The translations under genes and the position numbers were made by a program. Positions 41,436-50,593 of a stretch of 64,000 bases of DNA are shown here, piece by piece. The notes beneath the pieces are model-generated. The model saw nothing but the letters and a program-made list of their open reading frames with translations. It had not been told where the DNA came from and ran no database searches. This stretch comes from Citrobacter farmeri (GTDB taxonomy: Bacteria; Pseudomonadota; Gammaproteobacteria; Enterobacterales; Enterobacteriaceae): the NCBI RefSeq assembly GCF_019048065.1, contig NZ_CP077292.1, positions 1 through 64,000 on the forward strand. Direction: 5' to 3'. Position 1 is the stretch's first letter, and the number at the start of each line of letters is the position of its first letter.

Positions 41436-44021
41436 ATGGATAACATTCAACACTTTTTTCGCCTGTCACAACATGGGCTGCTACGCGTCTGCGTGGTATA
41501 TATCTTCCTGTCTGCAGGGGCCATGGCGGACTCCGGGTTTGAAGAAGGGTTCCTGATACGGGACAAAAACGGTGCTTCACCAGATGTGTTCATTTATCAG
41601 AATGCTGTCACCCCGGGGCTGAAAATAGTCGATATCCGGGTCAATGACCAGTTGGCAGAACGCGCAGAAGTACACTTTGTCAGCAACAACCAGCAGAATG
41701 CTGTTCCCTGCCTGTCACGGGAAATGTTGCGGAAACTGGGTATTCGGGTGGATTTATACAATGGCTGGGTCACTCCAGATGATGAAAACGGGCAGATCCC
41801 TGACACCTTACAACCGGCACTGTGTGAGGATATCACTCAGCGTATCCCCGCTGCTCAACTCAGCTATGACGACGCACATCAGATACTACAGATGACAGTC
41901 CCTCAGGAAGCTGTGGACAGCCAGCGCTTCACCATGATTTCTCCGCTGGAGTGGGATCACGGCGTGCCGAGCCTGCGCACGGCATATAGAGGTTATTTTT
42001 ATAACTCACGAACTAAAGGGCGTTCCAATAGCGGAAAGGAGGAAGACTCCACATCACGCAGTTCTTATATCAACCTGAATAGCACAGGAACTCTCGGGGC
42101 ATGGCGTCTGTACAGCATCGATTCGTTTTACCGTAATCCCGGAAAAGGCTGGGATTCTAATCACGATCGCATGTACCTTTCCCGGGATGTTGCTTCCTGG
42201 CGCAGCAACTTGCAGGCTGGGGAGATATACACAAAAACCTCCGGCTCCATGACTGGTACAGTACCTATTAGCGGAGTATCGTTGACTACCAGCGAACATA
42301 TGTCACTGGACAACCAGTTTCGCTACGCACCTGTGATCCGTGGGGTAGCTCGAACCAACGCCCGACTGGTGGTGCGTCAGCGCAATAATATTATCTACAG
42401 TACCACCCTCACCCCAGGCCCCTTTGCCATTGATGATCTGTACAGTGCTCAGGTTGGGGCAGATCTGGAAGTTACAGTTGAGGAGTCAGACGGTCAGCAG
42501 CAGGTGTTCCGGGTACCGTACACTACTCTGCCCAATATGATACGTCCCGGAGCCCTACGCTACAGCGCGGCGACGGGGAAATACCGCAACCAGGGTTCAG
42601 ATGTAAAAGAACCCTGGCTGGTGAACGGTAGTATGGAATACGGTTTTGAGCAGTTCACACTCAGTGGCACTTCACTGATAACAAATGATTACCAGACCGT
42701 GTCTGCCGGACTTGCGTGGAATATCGGTATGATTGGGGCTTTCTCCACTGAAGTTGCTCATGCCCGCTACCAGGATTCCTGGGACAGGAACGGCACCCGG
42801 GATGGATCGGCTGTGCGCTTTCTGTATGCCCGATATTTCGACCTTACCGATACCTCACTACAGATACTCGGTTATCAGTACCGGTCAGAAGAATTCCTGG
42901 GGTTTCAGGAATTTCTGTCACGCCAGAATCGCAGCAGTATCAACGGCTACGACTGGGGAGACGCTGAATGGGAGAGACGTAAACGCAGTCGGGTAGAAAT
43001 GAACCTGAGCCAGAACCTCAGTGGTCACGGTAGCCTTTATGCCTCCGTGAGTCAGGATCGTTTTTACGGAACCGGCGATAAAAGTACCTCAATAAGTGCC
43101 GGAGCGGGAACCACTATTGGTCCTGCCAGCGTGTCTATTTCCTGGACCCATACTAAAGACGGTCATACCAACGATAACCAACTGGGTCTGTCGCTGAGTT
43201 TACCACTGAGTAGCAGTGCTCAAGGGCGAAGTAACGGCTTCCTGAACTATAACCTTACCCGTGACAGGGATAATAACTACAATCAATCAATGGGTTATTC
43301 CGGAAGTACAGCAGACAGCACTGTGAACTATTCAGCCAACATACAACGTAGCGTACAGGGAAAATATAGTCAGTCAGGATCACTGGGTTACAACGGCAGC
43401 CTGGCGAACATCAGTGGTAACGTCAGCCGTAGTAGCAGTTATTCCCAGTATTCGGCAGGGATGAATGGTGGACTGACCCTGTACGGTGGGGGTGTAATTC
43501 TTTCACCACGACTGGGAACAACGGTGGGTATAGTGAAAACTCCTGGTGCGTCTGGTGTCGGAGTGTCCGGATCGGCGAATGCCAGAACAGACTACTTCGG
43601 TCATGCGATGGTAACCAACCTGACGCCGTACCGTTACAACCAGGTGTCACTGGATACATCGAAAACCGATGGTGTGGAGCTTAAAGAGTCGTCACGTCGT
43701 GTAGTGCCAAGCGAAGGTGCAGCAGTGCTGCTGGAGTTTGCCACCAGAGTAGGGCGGCGTGCGATGGTGGAAATTCGCAGCCCTAAAGCAATACCGTTGG
43801 GAGCTATGGTGTATGCGAACGGGGAAAAGGAAGAGGCCGGGATTGTCGGCAACAAGGGGCTAACATACCTTAGCGGACTGGATGCCCGGACTGAGCAGTC
43901 CCTGAAAGTGGTATGGGGGGAGAGCTCTGCTGAGCAGTGCACATTCAACCTGCCGAAGGCAACGGACGCGCAGCGTAAGCCGGAAAATTGGTACCAGAAA
44001 ATTGTGGTGGACTGCCAGTGA
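41436..44021 (+). CDS. Fimbrial outer-membrane usher
   Basis: 861-aa FimD/PapC-family usher that secretes and assembles the fibre. Signal peptide (LRVCVVYIFLSAGAMADSG), N-terminal chaperone-binding domain with paired Cys (VPCLSREMLRKLGI, LCEDITQRI), a 24-strand barrel region with plug (VRQRNNIIYSTTLTPGPFAI), and C-terminal domains (YANGEKEEAGIVGNKGLTYL) ending KIVVDCQ. Start chosen at ATG 41436 (MDNIQHFFRLS) with ACGGAGTC upstream; the frame is open for 18 codons before. Length normal. Confidence 0.95.
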   Translation: MDNIQHFFRLSQHGLLRVCVVYIFLSAGAMADSGFEEGFLIRDKNGASPDVFIYQNAVTPGLKIVDIRVNDQLAERAEVHFVSNNQQNAVPCLSREMLRKLGIRVDLYNGWVTPDDENGQIPDTLQPALCEDITQRIPAAQLSYDDAHQILQMTVPQEAVDSQRFTMISPLEWDHGVPSLRTAYRGYFYNSRTKGRSNSGKEEDSTSRSSYINLNSTGTLGAWRLYSIDSFYRNPGKGWDSNHDRMYLSRDVASWRSNLQAGEIYTKTSGSMTGTVPISGVSLTTSEHMSLDNQFRYAPVIRGVARTNARLVVRQRNNIIYSTTLTPGPFAIDDLYSAQVGADLEVTVEESDGQQQVFRVPYTTLPNMIRPGALRYSAATGKYRNQGSDVKEPWLVNGSMEYGFEQFTLSGTSLITNDYQTVSAGLAWNIGMIGAFSTEVAHARYQDSWDRNGTRDGSAVRFLYARYFDLTDTSLQILGYQYRSEEFLGFQEFLSRQNRSSINGYDWGDAEWERRKRSRVEMNLSQNLSGHGSLYASVSQDRFYGTGDKSTSISAGAGTTIGPASVSISWTHTKDGHTNDNQLGLSLSLPLSSSAQGRSNGFLNYNLTRDRDNNYNQSMGYSGSTADSTVNYSANIQRSVQGKYSQSGSLGYNGSLANISGNVSRSSSYSQYSAGMNGGLTLYGGGVILSPRLGTTVGIVKTPGASGVGVSGSANARTDYFGHAMVTNLTPYRYNQVSLDTSKTDGVELKESSRRVVPSEGAAVLLEFATRVGRRAMVEIRSPKAIPLGAMVYANGEKEEAGIVGNKGLTYLSGLDARTEQSLKVVWGESSAEQCTFNLPKATDAQRKPENWYQKIVVDCQ

Positions 44022-44059
44022 GGCGGTTTGCAGATGTCACAACAAAGGAGAAGGATTTA

Positions 44060-44791
44060 ATGATAAGGATGAAAACAATGATGGGCTGCTTGCTAATAGC
44101 AGGGCTGTTGGCGGCGAACCTGACACAAGCGTCGGTACGTCCGTTGCTGACGCGGGTAGTGGCATATGCCGAAGACCGTGAGACAGCGGTGGAAGTGCTA
44201 AACAGTAGTGGCGAAGCCTATATGGTACAGTCGTGGCTGGAAGATTTACATGGCCGGGACAGCGATCTTCCGTTGGTGTTGACGCCGCCGGTAATGAAAC
44301 TGGCGGGTAAATCTCAAGGTAAGCTTCGTCTGGTGGTGATGAAGGGAGCGATACCACAGGACCGGGAGTCAGCATACTGGCTTTCGGTGCAGGAAATACC
44401 GCCGAAGGCGAAGAACCCGGCCGATAACCGACTTCTGGTCGCAATACGTAGCAGGATAAAAGTGTTTGTACGACCTGAAGGTCTGAGTTCTGCGGGGGCT
44501 CGTGAGGCGGCAAAACAATTGACCTGGTCAGTGGAACAGGACGGAGGGAAGCGCTGGCTGAAGGCGACTAATCCAACACCCTACCACATCAGTTTTGGTG
44601 AACTGTCAGTCGGAAACGGTGCTGGTAAAGGAGTCAGACTGGAGGACAAGAACCATATGACGCCACCAAAGGGAAGCATGCGCTATCTTTTGCCAGCTGC
44701 GGTGAAGGAGGGGCGTCTGACGGTAACCTGGAGCGCAATGCTGGACTGGGGCGGTGAGGGTGAAACTATTAAGGCGGAGATCATCCCATGA
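44060..44791 (+). CDS. Periplasmic fimbrial chaperone
   Basis: 243-aa PapD-family chaperone: signal peptide (GCLLIAGLLAANLTQA), then SVRPLLTRVVAYAEDRETAV with the strand-G1 partner later (AYWLSVQEIPPK motif; NRLLVAIRSRIKVFVRP). ATG 44060 follows AAGGAGAAGGATTTA. The adhesin start overlaps its stop by four bases. Gene order subunit-usher-chaperone-adhesin differs from the chaperone-first order of many systems. Confidence 0.93.
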   Translation: MIRMKTMMGCLLIAGLLAANLTQASVRPLLTRVVAYAEDRETAVEVLNSSGEAYMVQSWLEDLHGRDSDLPLVLTPPVMKLAGKSQGKLRLVVMKGAIPQDRESAYWLSVQEIPPKAKNPADNRLLVAIRSRIKVFVRPEGLSSAGAREAAKQLTWSVEQDGGKRWLKATNPTPYHISFGELSVGNGAGKGVRLEDKNHMTPPKGSMRYLLPAAVKEGRLTVTWSAMLDWGGEGETIKAEIIP

Positions 44792-46098
44792 AAGTAAGTG
44801 CGAGAAAAATAAAATTTCGCCAGGCATTTCTATTAATAGCTGGAATGCAGATTGTATTTGTTCCGTATTCAGCTTGTGCGGGTATTGTTGAGGCTTCCGA
44901 CCTCCTTTGGTACAAAGGATCAGCAACAGGTGAAATTGCCGGAAAATGTATGCTGATTGAAAATGATTCATTTCCTTTAACTATACCCACCGCGATAGTT
45001 GTGGACAATAATGTTCCTGATGGCACAGTTATTTATTCATGGGATTATGGACAATTTATTGATCTTAATATCAACTGTAGAGGAGACGGAGATTCAGCTA
45101 CTGGTGGGTACTATTTGAATGTAATAATACCTTCACAACGATTCATGCTTACATTCCCTGATGAAATAGGTGTCAGAATAAATGGCGTATCGTCAGGATT
45201 TAAAATAAAAATGTATGCAAAATATGACTGGGAGGGTCAGGAGATCTGTCAGGGGGGCATATGTCAAAATAACCCCTACTCTGGTTATTTCACTTCTGTA
45301 AACTCAGAAATAATTAGTAAAGGAACTGAGTATAATGGTTCGCATCTAAGGAGTCTTAGTGCTTTTAATCGCCCCAATATGCAGATATTTCCCTCACAGA
45401 ATGCCTCTACTGGAAAATACCATATTTGGAATGGAAGCATTTCTGTTTCTACCAGAGCAGAGTTGATAAAAAATGGGCCTGTATCTTATGGAAATATTAC
45501 ATCCACTATTGGAAGTGGCGCTCAAAATAACGCTATAACTTTTGAAGGGACAAACACATCAATATTCCAGAGACTAAATGTCAGTACTCTTTCCGGAAAC
45601 GCAATCACATTGGTAGCACCATCATGCCGTTTAAAAAACAATATTTATAATATATCTATGGGGCGCTGGTCCGCAGATATGATTAATTATAATAACGGAG
45701 GGTCAGTGACCAGTTCTGGTGTACCAGTAGAATTGACACTGGAATGTTCAGGAAACGTATCAAATGTTACTGCTAAATTTAACGACACTGGCAGCAATCC
45801 GTCTTCCGCTCAGGAAAAAAATATCACACTGTATAATGACGCGGGAAATAAAGTTGAGGGTCTGGAAATAGAAATGCGATATAATAACAACCGCATAAAT
45901 ATAGATGGCACTACGTTAAATATCGGAAGTCACGGTGCGTCAGCAAACTATCCTTCTTCTTCGCAGTTAGAGTATAATTCTGAAAGCATTGTAAATTTTT
46001 CAGCCCATTATCGTCAGACTGGTCAGATCACAAGTGGGGGGAACAGTTTTACTGGAAATGTCAGAGGTGCTGTCAATGTCACAATTGAGTATAACTAA
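44788..46098 (+). CDS. Two-domain fimbrial tip adhesin
   Basis: 436-aa secreted protein. Signal region FLLIAGMQIVFVPYSACA, an N-terminal lectin-like domain (about 30-270) with several Cys (NCRGDGD, EICQGGICQNN), and a C-terminal pilin domain (VAPSCRLKNNIYNISMGRW to VRGAVNVTIEYN) with the terminal donor-recognition strand. This two-domain plan identifies a tip adhesin; receptor unknown. The ATG overlaps the chaperone stop (ATGA). It is strongly AT-rich compared with usher and chaperone, which suggests exchange of the adhesin. Confidence 0.85.
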   Translation: MKVSARKIKFRQAFLLIAGMQIVFVPYSACAGIVEASDLLWYKGSATGEIAGKCMLIENDSFPLTIPTAIVVDNNVPDGTVIYSWDYGQFIDLNINCRGDGDSATGGYYLNVIIPSQRFMLTFPDEIGVRINGVSSGFKIKMYAKYDWEGQEICQGGICQNNPYSGYFTSVNSEIISKGTEYNGSHLRSLSAFNRPNMQIFPSQNASTGKYHIWNGSISVSTRAELIKNGPVSYGNITSTIGSGAQNNAITFEGTNTSIFQRLNVSTLSGNAITLVAPSCRLKNNIYNISMGRWSADMINYNNGGSVTSSGVPVELTLECSGNVSNVTAKFNDTGSNPSSAQEKNITLYNDAGNKVEGLEIEMRYNNNRINIDGTTLNIGSHGASANYPSSSQLEYNSESIVNFSAHYRQTGQITSGGNSFTGNVRGAVNVTIEYN

Positions 46099-46167
46099 TA
46101 CAAACCCCCTATCTGTAAGATCTGAAGATTAGTCATTCTTCAATGTAGACTATATTATTAGAGAATC

Positions 46168-46755
46168 ATGAAAATGAAAAAAAAATTACTTTTGCTTTTA
46201 ACACTGGCAATATTACCTTGTTCAAGTAACTTTGCTCAAATGAAAGCCAACTCTATATCAGAGAAAGGGAAGGAAAATTCAATTCAGCATAAGACAGTAA
46301 AAGTTATTGATGGTAAAGCTTCCATAGTGTTGCCGGTATTTTTTGAGAAAATGACTGAGCAGCAAATAAATGATAAATACGCCTCAGCCAATCCAAAACC
46401 AAAAGAAATCTGGTACCTCGATACGGGTAAAAGCATCATTACACTATCTTTTACAATGCCTTTTCCCGACAAGAAGCTTATTGATGAACATGTACCAAAG
46501 CTGGCAGAAATGATGAAACGTCAGATGGCTGACCTGAAGCCAGTCCTCACGACTAAAAAGGTGAATGGCCTTACAGTCAGTCGTCTGGAAACCGTGGCGA
46601 AAGATGCCTCGGGAAATGGTACAACAGTGTACTCGATATTACAGTTATCATCATTTAACGATAGATTACTGATGACTACATTCAATGTTTCTGCCCAGCT
46701 AAAGGATAAATACTATTCAACTGGAGAAGTAGCTTTGGATTCACTCACATACTGA
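46168..46755 (+). CDS. DcrB-like secreted protein, downstream copy
   Basis: 195-aa paralogue of the lipoprotein at 39880-40419: VKVIDGKASIVLPVFFEKMT, KPKEIWYLDTGKSIITLSFT, ILQLSSFNDRLLMTTFNVSA, and a matching end (ALDSLTY against ALSSLSY). The signal peptide (KKKLLLLLTLAILPCSSNFA) has a Cys at LPCSS but no clear lipobox, so it may be soluble or a lipoprotein with a variant site. Starts 70 bases after the adhesin in the same direction and is probably part of the fimbrial operon. Confidence 0.78.
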   Translation: MKMKKKLLLLLTLAILPCSSNFAQMKANSISEKGKENSIQHKTVKVIDGKASIVLPVFFEKMTEQQINDKYASANPKPKEIWYLDTGKSIITLSFTMPFPDKKLIDEHVPKLAEMMKRQMADLKPVLTTKKVNGLTVSRLETVAKDASGNGTTVYSILQLSSFNDRLLMTTFNVSAQLKDKYYSTGEVALDSLTY

Positions 46756-46772
46756 ATTTCACCCTGTTTTTT

Positions 46773-46808
46773 GACATACCCCGCTCTTTAAGAGTGGGGA
46801 TTATTACA
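46773..46808. repeat. IS200/IS605-end-like hairpin, copy 5
   Basis: GACATACCCCGCTCTTTAAG followed by AGTGGGGATTATTACA, just after the second DcrB-like gene. May also act as a terminator. Confidence 0.55.
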
Positions 46809-47320
46809 ACCAGACAGTGGTACCCTGCAATAATAATGCTCTCCCATTACCATAACTACCTGTTTGTTGCTGACTTCAAAAGGATTAGGCATCGTTCTTC
46901 TTCATATCGCGACTCTCCACATGAAAAATATTGGTGGCCTCACTTTCATTGTTCCTACATTTACTGACGAAATCAAAAAAAATCTAAATTCATTACTTTT
47001 CCAAACCTTTAGTCTATTACAGACAGTCGTCTTACTATAGATCCTGTCGCTTCCCGGCGCGAGAAGAGTGTTGAGCTAAAGTTATGCTGTTCAGTTAAAA
47101 AAGCAAAACTGTTTTGTTTAAATTGTGTTTATGTTCGTGTGGTTATTATATGTTACCTACAACTATCGTGCATATTTTTATTCTTTAATACAGCAGATTT
47201 TTTAAGGTGGTTTTATTAGTTATATGTGACATTACCATAAATATGATAGCAACTAACTGATAATCTTATTATTTTGTAAGTGAGTATTTTTCTATGACTC
47301 AAAATTAAATGGTTTATACT
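46809..47320. other. AT-rich gap after the fimbrial island
   Basis: About 500 bases with no gene that I can support. Confidence 0.4.
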
Positions 47321-47563
47321 ATGAATAAAGTTATATATTTATCAACTGGCGCAGCAATGAAAAGGCTAAACAATAGATTGACTGAGTATGGTCAAAAAGT
47401 TCACAAAAACAGGAAAGGGAAAGAAAGAGATTATTTAGGGACATTTTGTATCAAAGATATATATACAGGAGAAATATTATCTTTCGCTGACTCACTTACC
47501 CAATGGTTGAAAGAGGAGTGGTTATTGAATCCCAATGAGTATGTTTGCCAGGATAAAAAGTAA
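47321..47563 (+). CDS. Small protein (80 aa), paralogue of 32326-32577
   Basis: Function not recognised. MNKVIYLSTGAAMKRLNNRL, then a Lys/Arg-rich middle (VHKNRKGKERDYLGTF) and LSFADSLTQWLKEEWLL. It shares the layout and many positions with the 83-aa protein at 32326-32577. Start at ATG 47321; the ATG at 47309 is also in frame; neither has a strong ribosome-binding site. The two copies lie on opposite strands at the two ends of the regulator/fimbria segment. Confidence 0.55.
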   Translation: MNKVIYLSTGAAMKRLNNRLTEYGQKVHKNRKGKERDYLGTFCIKDIYTGEILSFADSLTQWLKEEWLLNPNEYVCQDKK

Positions 47564-47879
47564 CTATGTTTTCATTTTAAATATTCATTCAGACGCAAAG
47601 ACATGAAAAAGCGTTGAATTAAATAAGTTTTTTTATAAAAAATATTCTTTGCACTATTTTTTGTAAAAAATACGTAAATGCTATGTTTTTTTTGGGTATA
47701 ACATGGTTTTTTCATGGTCGGCATATCTCACAGTAACGAGAAATCGAACCTGAGACACTTGGTTTGGTGGAAAAATAACAAAATCAGACAAATCACCTAA
47801 TATCCATACTGTTATAAAGTGTAATTTAGTGTAATATTATCTTTGCAAAAACAGCACTCACAAACATAAGGATATAAAA
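47564..47879. other. AT-rich gap
   Basis: About 315 bases with no gene seen; should hold the promoter of the small lipoprotein gene. Confidence 0.4.
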
Positions 47880-48053
47880 ATGTCTCAACTTTTTAAAATC
47901 ATTATTCTCGGTTTTGCTCTTACCACTCTGACTGCATGTACTGGTAGCATCGAAAACAAAAAAAACAATTGTAGTTACGATTATCTGCTTCATCCAGCAA
48001 TATCTATCTCTAAAGTTATCGGCGGTTGCGGCCCGGAGGCTGACGTCAAGTAA
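47880..48053 (+). CDS. YhfL-like small lipoprotein (57 aa)
   Basis: Short lipoprotein with signal peptide and lipobox (FALTTLTAC, Cys about residue 20), then CSYDYLLHPAISISKVIGGC. This closely resembles E. coli YhfL, a small lipoprotein of unknown function normally on the chromosome. AAGGATATAAAA precedes the ATG. Its stop lies nine bases from the IS605-type element end, which suggests the insertion took place just after the gene. Confidence 0.8.
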   Translation: MSQLFKIIILGFALTTLTACTGSIENKKNNCSYDYLLHPAISISKVIGGCGPEADVK

Positions 48054-48570
48054 TCTCCTTCATTTGACATCCTCCCCGCCCTAAAGGACGGGGATTCCTG
48101 CAGCGTTCAGACCGAGCCTGGTTCGCCCCGGAGGGTTCCTGCTTCAACGGGCGGCCTGACTGCACCATCCCTCCACAGACAAGCACGGTATGTCTTGCCG
48201 CAAAAATGTTACGGGCACCATTGATATCCGCGTTCTCAGTATATCCACACTCAAGGCTCTCGAATCTACTTTGTGACAGGCGGTTTTCTTTCGCTGTATG
48301 ACCACAACAGGCGCAACGCTGGCTGGTATATGCCGGGTGAATTGCCAGAATCTGACCACCGCACCAGAGCTGTTTGTACTCAAGCTGACGCCGCATTTCA
48401 TGCCAGCCTTGATCCAGTATCGGGCGGTTCAAGCCTGATTTGGCTTTGACGTTTCTTCCGTGTTTCTCTGTTGTGCCTTTTGCTGTTTTCGACATGTTAC
48501 TGACCTTCAAATCTTCAATGATGATCATCGCGTGATTTTTGCTGATTTCACTGGTGACTTTGGTTAACTT
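48046..48570 (-). pseudogene. IS200/IS605-family TnpB remnant (C-terminal part)
   Basis: C-terminal part of TnpB, the RNA-guided nuclease of IS200/IS605 elements. A RuvC-like segment (MIIIEDLKVSNMSKTAKGT) is followed by the zinc ribbon (SQRCACCGHTAKENRL, LECGYTENADINGARNI). The frame continues upstream to about 48570 (LTKVTSEISKNHA) and then ends, so the N-terminal 200-plus residues are gone. The frame reads through the right-end hairpin (copy 6, CCCCGTCCTTTAGGGCGGGG on the minus strand). Confidence 0.85.
48063..48095. repeat. IS200/IS605 right-end hairpin, copy 6
   Basis: TGACATCCTCCCCGCCCTAA followed by AGGACGGGGATTC, attached to the tnpB remnant. This copy identifies the other dispersed hairpins as likely ends of the same kind of element. 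Confidence 0.75.
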
Positions 48571-48758
48571 TAAACCTGTATTTACAGGAGGAGTGTCCGA
48601 TAACTTCAGGTGATTTTATTTCTCGGCGTGAACCCCATTATTCCGAAAGTCAGAAAAATGCTTCGCACTAAAAAAGATTTCAACCCTTCTTAATAACTGC
48701 TGTACCATTGTTATTCCAGAATAACGACCAGCATTTTATTTCTTCTGCTGAGTTTTCA

Positions 48759-49395
48759 TTACCGGCTCATTTTCCGGACTGTTCCTTCCTCTGCCGGAGA
48801 TTCCATCTGAACCATATAAATCATTGTGACTCCGGGCGGGATGACCGGTGGAAATTCTTTATCGCCATATGCCCTTTCCGGTGGTATCACAATGGTCAAC
48901 GCCCGTGCTGGCGCAACAGGCCAATGGCTTCCCGGAAAACCGCCGGATATTCCGACAGCTTCATCGTTATCACAGCTCCGGTCAGCTCCATATCTTTCAC
49001 CGTGGTGCCATCAGTCAGACTTCCCCTGACCGAAATATCCGCCACCGGATCGCCTGACAGCAGAGGTTCATCCCCTGCATACTCAATCAGATACCACAGC
49101 CCCGAGGGGGGCTGCTTCACACCGGGTTGTTTCCTGAAGCTGGTCAGCCAATTGGCGGCGGTCTGCTTTTCTTTTACAGCCGTGTTTTTGATGGCTTTCA
49201 GCACCAGACTGTCCCGTTCGGCATACGTTTCCTCCAGGGCCATTTCTGTCATACGGCGAGCGGGTTTTCCACCACGCATAAAACCCGGCCCGGGTAACGA
49301 CACATCGTCATGACACCCCATACAGTGCGGTGTTCATCGATAAAACGGTACTTCAGTCGGGCCCTGAGCTTCAGGATCTCGCTTTTCGTTTCCAT
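48759..49395 (-). pseudogene. FKBP-type peptidyl-prolyl isomerase, frameshifted
   Basis: Fragments of a membrane-anchored FKBP protein in different frames. An N-terminal cytoplasmic/TM segment (KSEILKLRARLKYRFIDEHR) is followed, in another frame, by the middle (EKQTAANWLTSFRKQPGVKQ, SGLWYLIEYAGDEPLLSGDP). The C-terminus (LTIVIPPERAYGDKEFPPVI, PPGVTMIYMVQM) is in a third frame, after a TGA at about 48896. At least two frameshifts, so inactive. Confidence 0.75.
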
Positions 49396-49420
49396 CATAG
49401 TGTATCTATCATCTATACTG

Positions 49421-49439
49421 ATACTCATACCATGAGTAT
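49421..49439. promoter_or_regulatory. ccd operator palindrome
   Basis: ATACTCAT-ACC-ATGAGTAT, perfect 8-bp arms, directly before ccdA. Expected binding site of the CcdA-CcdB complex. Confidence 0.7.
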
Positions 49440-49456
49440 GTGAAATGGAGTACATA

Positions 49457-49675
49457 ATGAAGCAGCGTATTACTGTCACCATCGACAGCGACAACTATCA
49501 ACTACTCAAATCGGCAGACGTGAATATCTCCGGGCTGGTGAATACAGCCATGCAGAAAGAGGCCCGACGTCTGCGTGCTGAACGCTGGCAAGCTGAAAAT
49601 CAGGAAGGGATGGCTGAAGTCGCCCGGTTTATTGAAATGAACGGCTCCTTTGCAGACGAAAACAGGGACTGGTGA
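49457..49675 (+). CDS. ccdA: CcdA antitoxin
   Basis: 72-aa antitoxin of the F-type Ccd system, nearly the F sequence: [20 protein letters not shown] (RHH), then [20 protein letters not shown] and the toxin-binding end [15 protein letters not shown]. Start at ATG 49457 following ATGGAGTACATA. Stop and the ccdB start are one base apart. Confidence 0.97.
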   Translation: MKQRITVTIDSDNYQLLKSADVNISGLVNTAMQKEARRLRAERWQAENQEGMAEVARFIEMNGSFADENRDW

Positions 49676-49676
49676 G

Positions 49677-49982
49677 ATGCAGTTCAGGGTTTACACCTAT
49701 AAAAGAGAAAGCCGCTACAGCCTATTCGTGGACGTGCAGAGTAACATCATCGACACACCCGGCCGCCGGATGATGATCCCTCTGGTCAGTGCCCGTCTGC
49801 TGTCTGACAAAATCACACGGGAACTGTACCCGGTGGTGCATATCGGCGATGACAGTTATCGTCTGGTGACTACCGATATGGCCAGTGTGCCAGCTTCGGT
49901 GATCGGAGAAGAAGTGAGCGACCTCAGTCACCGGGAGAATGACATCAAGAATGCTATTAACCTGATGTTCTGGGGGATATGA
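49677..49982 (+). CDS. ccdB: CcdB gyrase poison
   Basis: 101-aa toxin that traps DNA gyrase. [40 protein letters not shown] and the C-terminal [15 protein letters not shown] including the Trp-Gly-Ile that contacts GyrA are intact. In F a resolvase gene follows; here only a short tail (GLTEDDLAQIRH) remains after it. Confidence 0.97.
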   Translation: MQFRVYTYKRESRYSLFVDVQSNIIDTPGRRMMIPLVSARLLSDKITRELYPVVHIGDDSYRLVTTDMASVPASVIGEEVSDLSHRENDIKNAINLMFWGI

Positions 49983-50165
49983 CAGGTCTGACCGAAGACG
50001 ACCTGGCGCAGATCCGCCACTAATCACTCTTTCTTGGCACTCTGCTTCAGTGCAGTCGCCAGTCAGCGGGTAATAAAAAGGTTTTCGTGCGCCGGAGACG
50101 GGACCCGTCCGTCCTGGCGGGCCAGTTTTTAATACCGTAGCACAGAGTGTAGCAGAAACGCCCCC

Positions 50166-50357
50166 TCACTCACCCTTCGGCACACATACGCCGCGCAGGG
50201 TCAGTTCCCCGGCGTTAACCCGCTTCATGGCCGTCAGCGCCTCCTTACAGGCCCGTTCGGTGGTAAATTCCTGCGAGTGTACGGCCAACACCGGCTGTTT
50301 CACCCCGTTTGATGAAACAGCAAACGGCGATGACAACCAGAAAATCAGTATCCACAT
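50166..50357 (-). CDS. Small putative secreted protein (63 aa)
   Basis: Function not recognised. Hydrophobic start (MWILIFWLSSPFAVSSNG) like a signal peptide, then TTERACKEALTAMKRVNAGE and RGVCVPKGE with two Cys. Similar plan to the 67-aa protein at 4487-4690. ATG at 50357 follows AAGGACGGAAAGT. Confidence 0.55.
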   Translation of the reverse strand: MWILIFWLSSPFAVSSNGVKQPVLAVHSQEFTTERACKEALTAMKRVNAGELTLRGVCVPKGE

Positions 50358-50593
50358 ACTTTCCGTCCTTTCCGTTCTTTCCGTTCTGCGTTTTATTCCA
50401 CTTACCGGATTTCTTTTTCATTGATTCCAGACTCTGAAAAATGGCGATCGTATGGTACCACAGCCAGAAAACAGCCAGTAATGGTGGTTAACGGAATTGC
50501 CGTTCCAGACAGCGTTCCTGGCATTTCCTTTCACCGAATTCCTGCCGTTCTCTTTCATCGTAAAGGTGCCAGCGGCCATTGTAGTACGGCATA

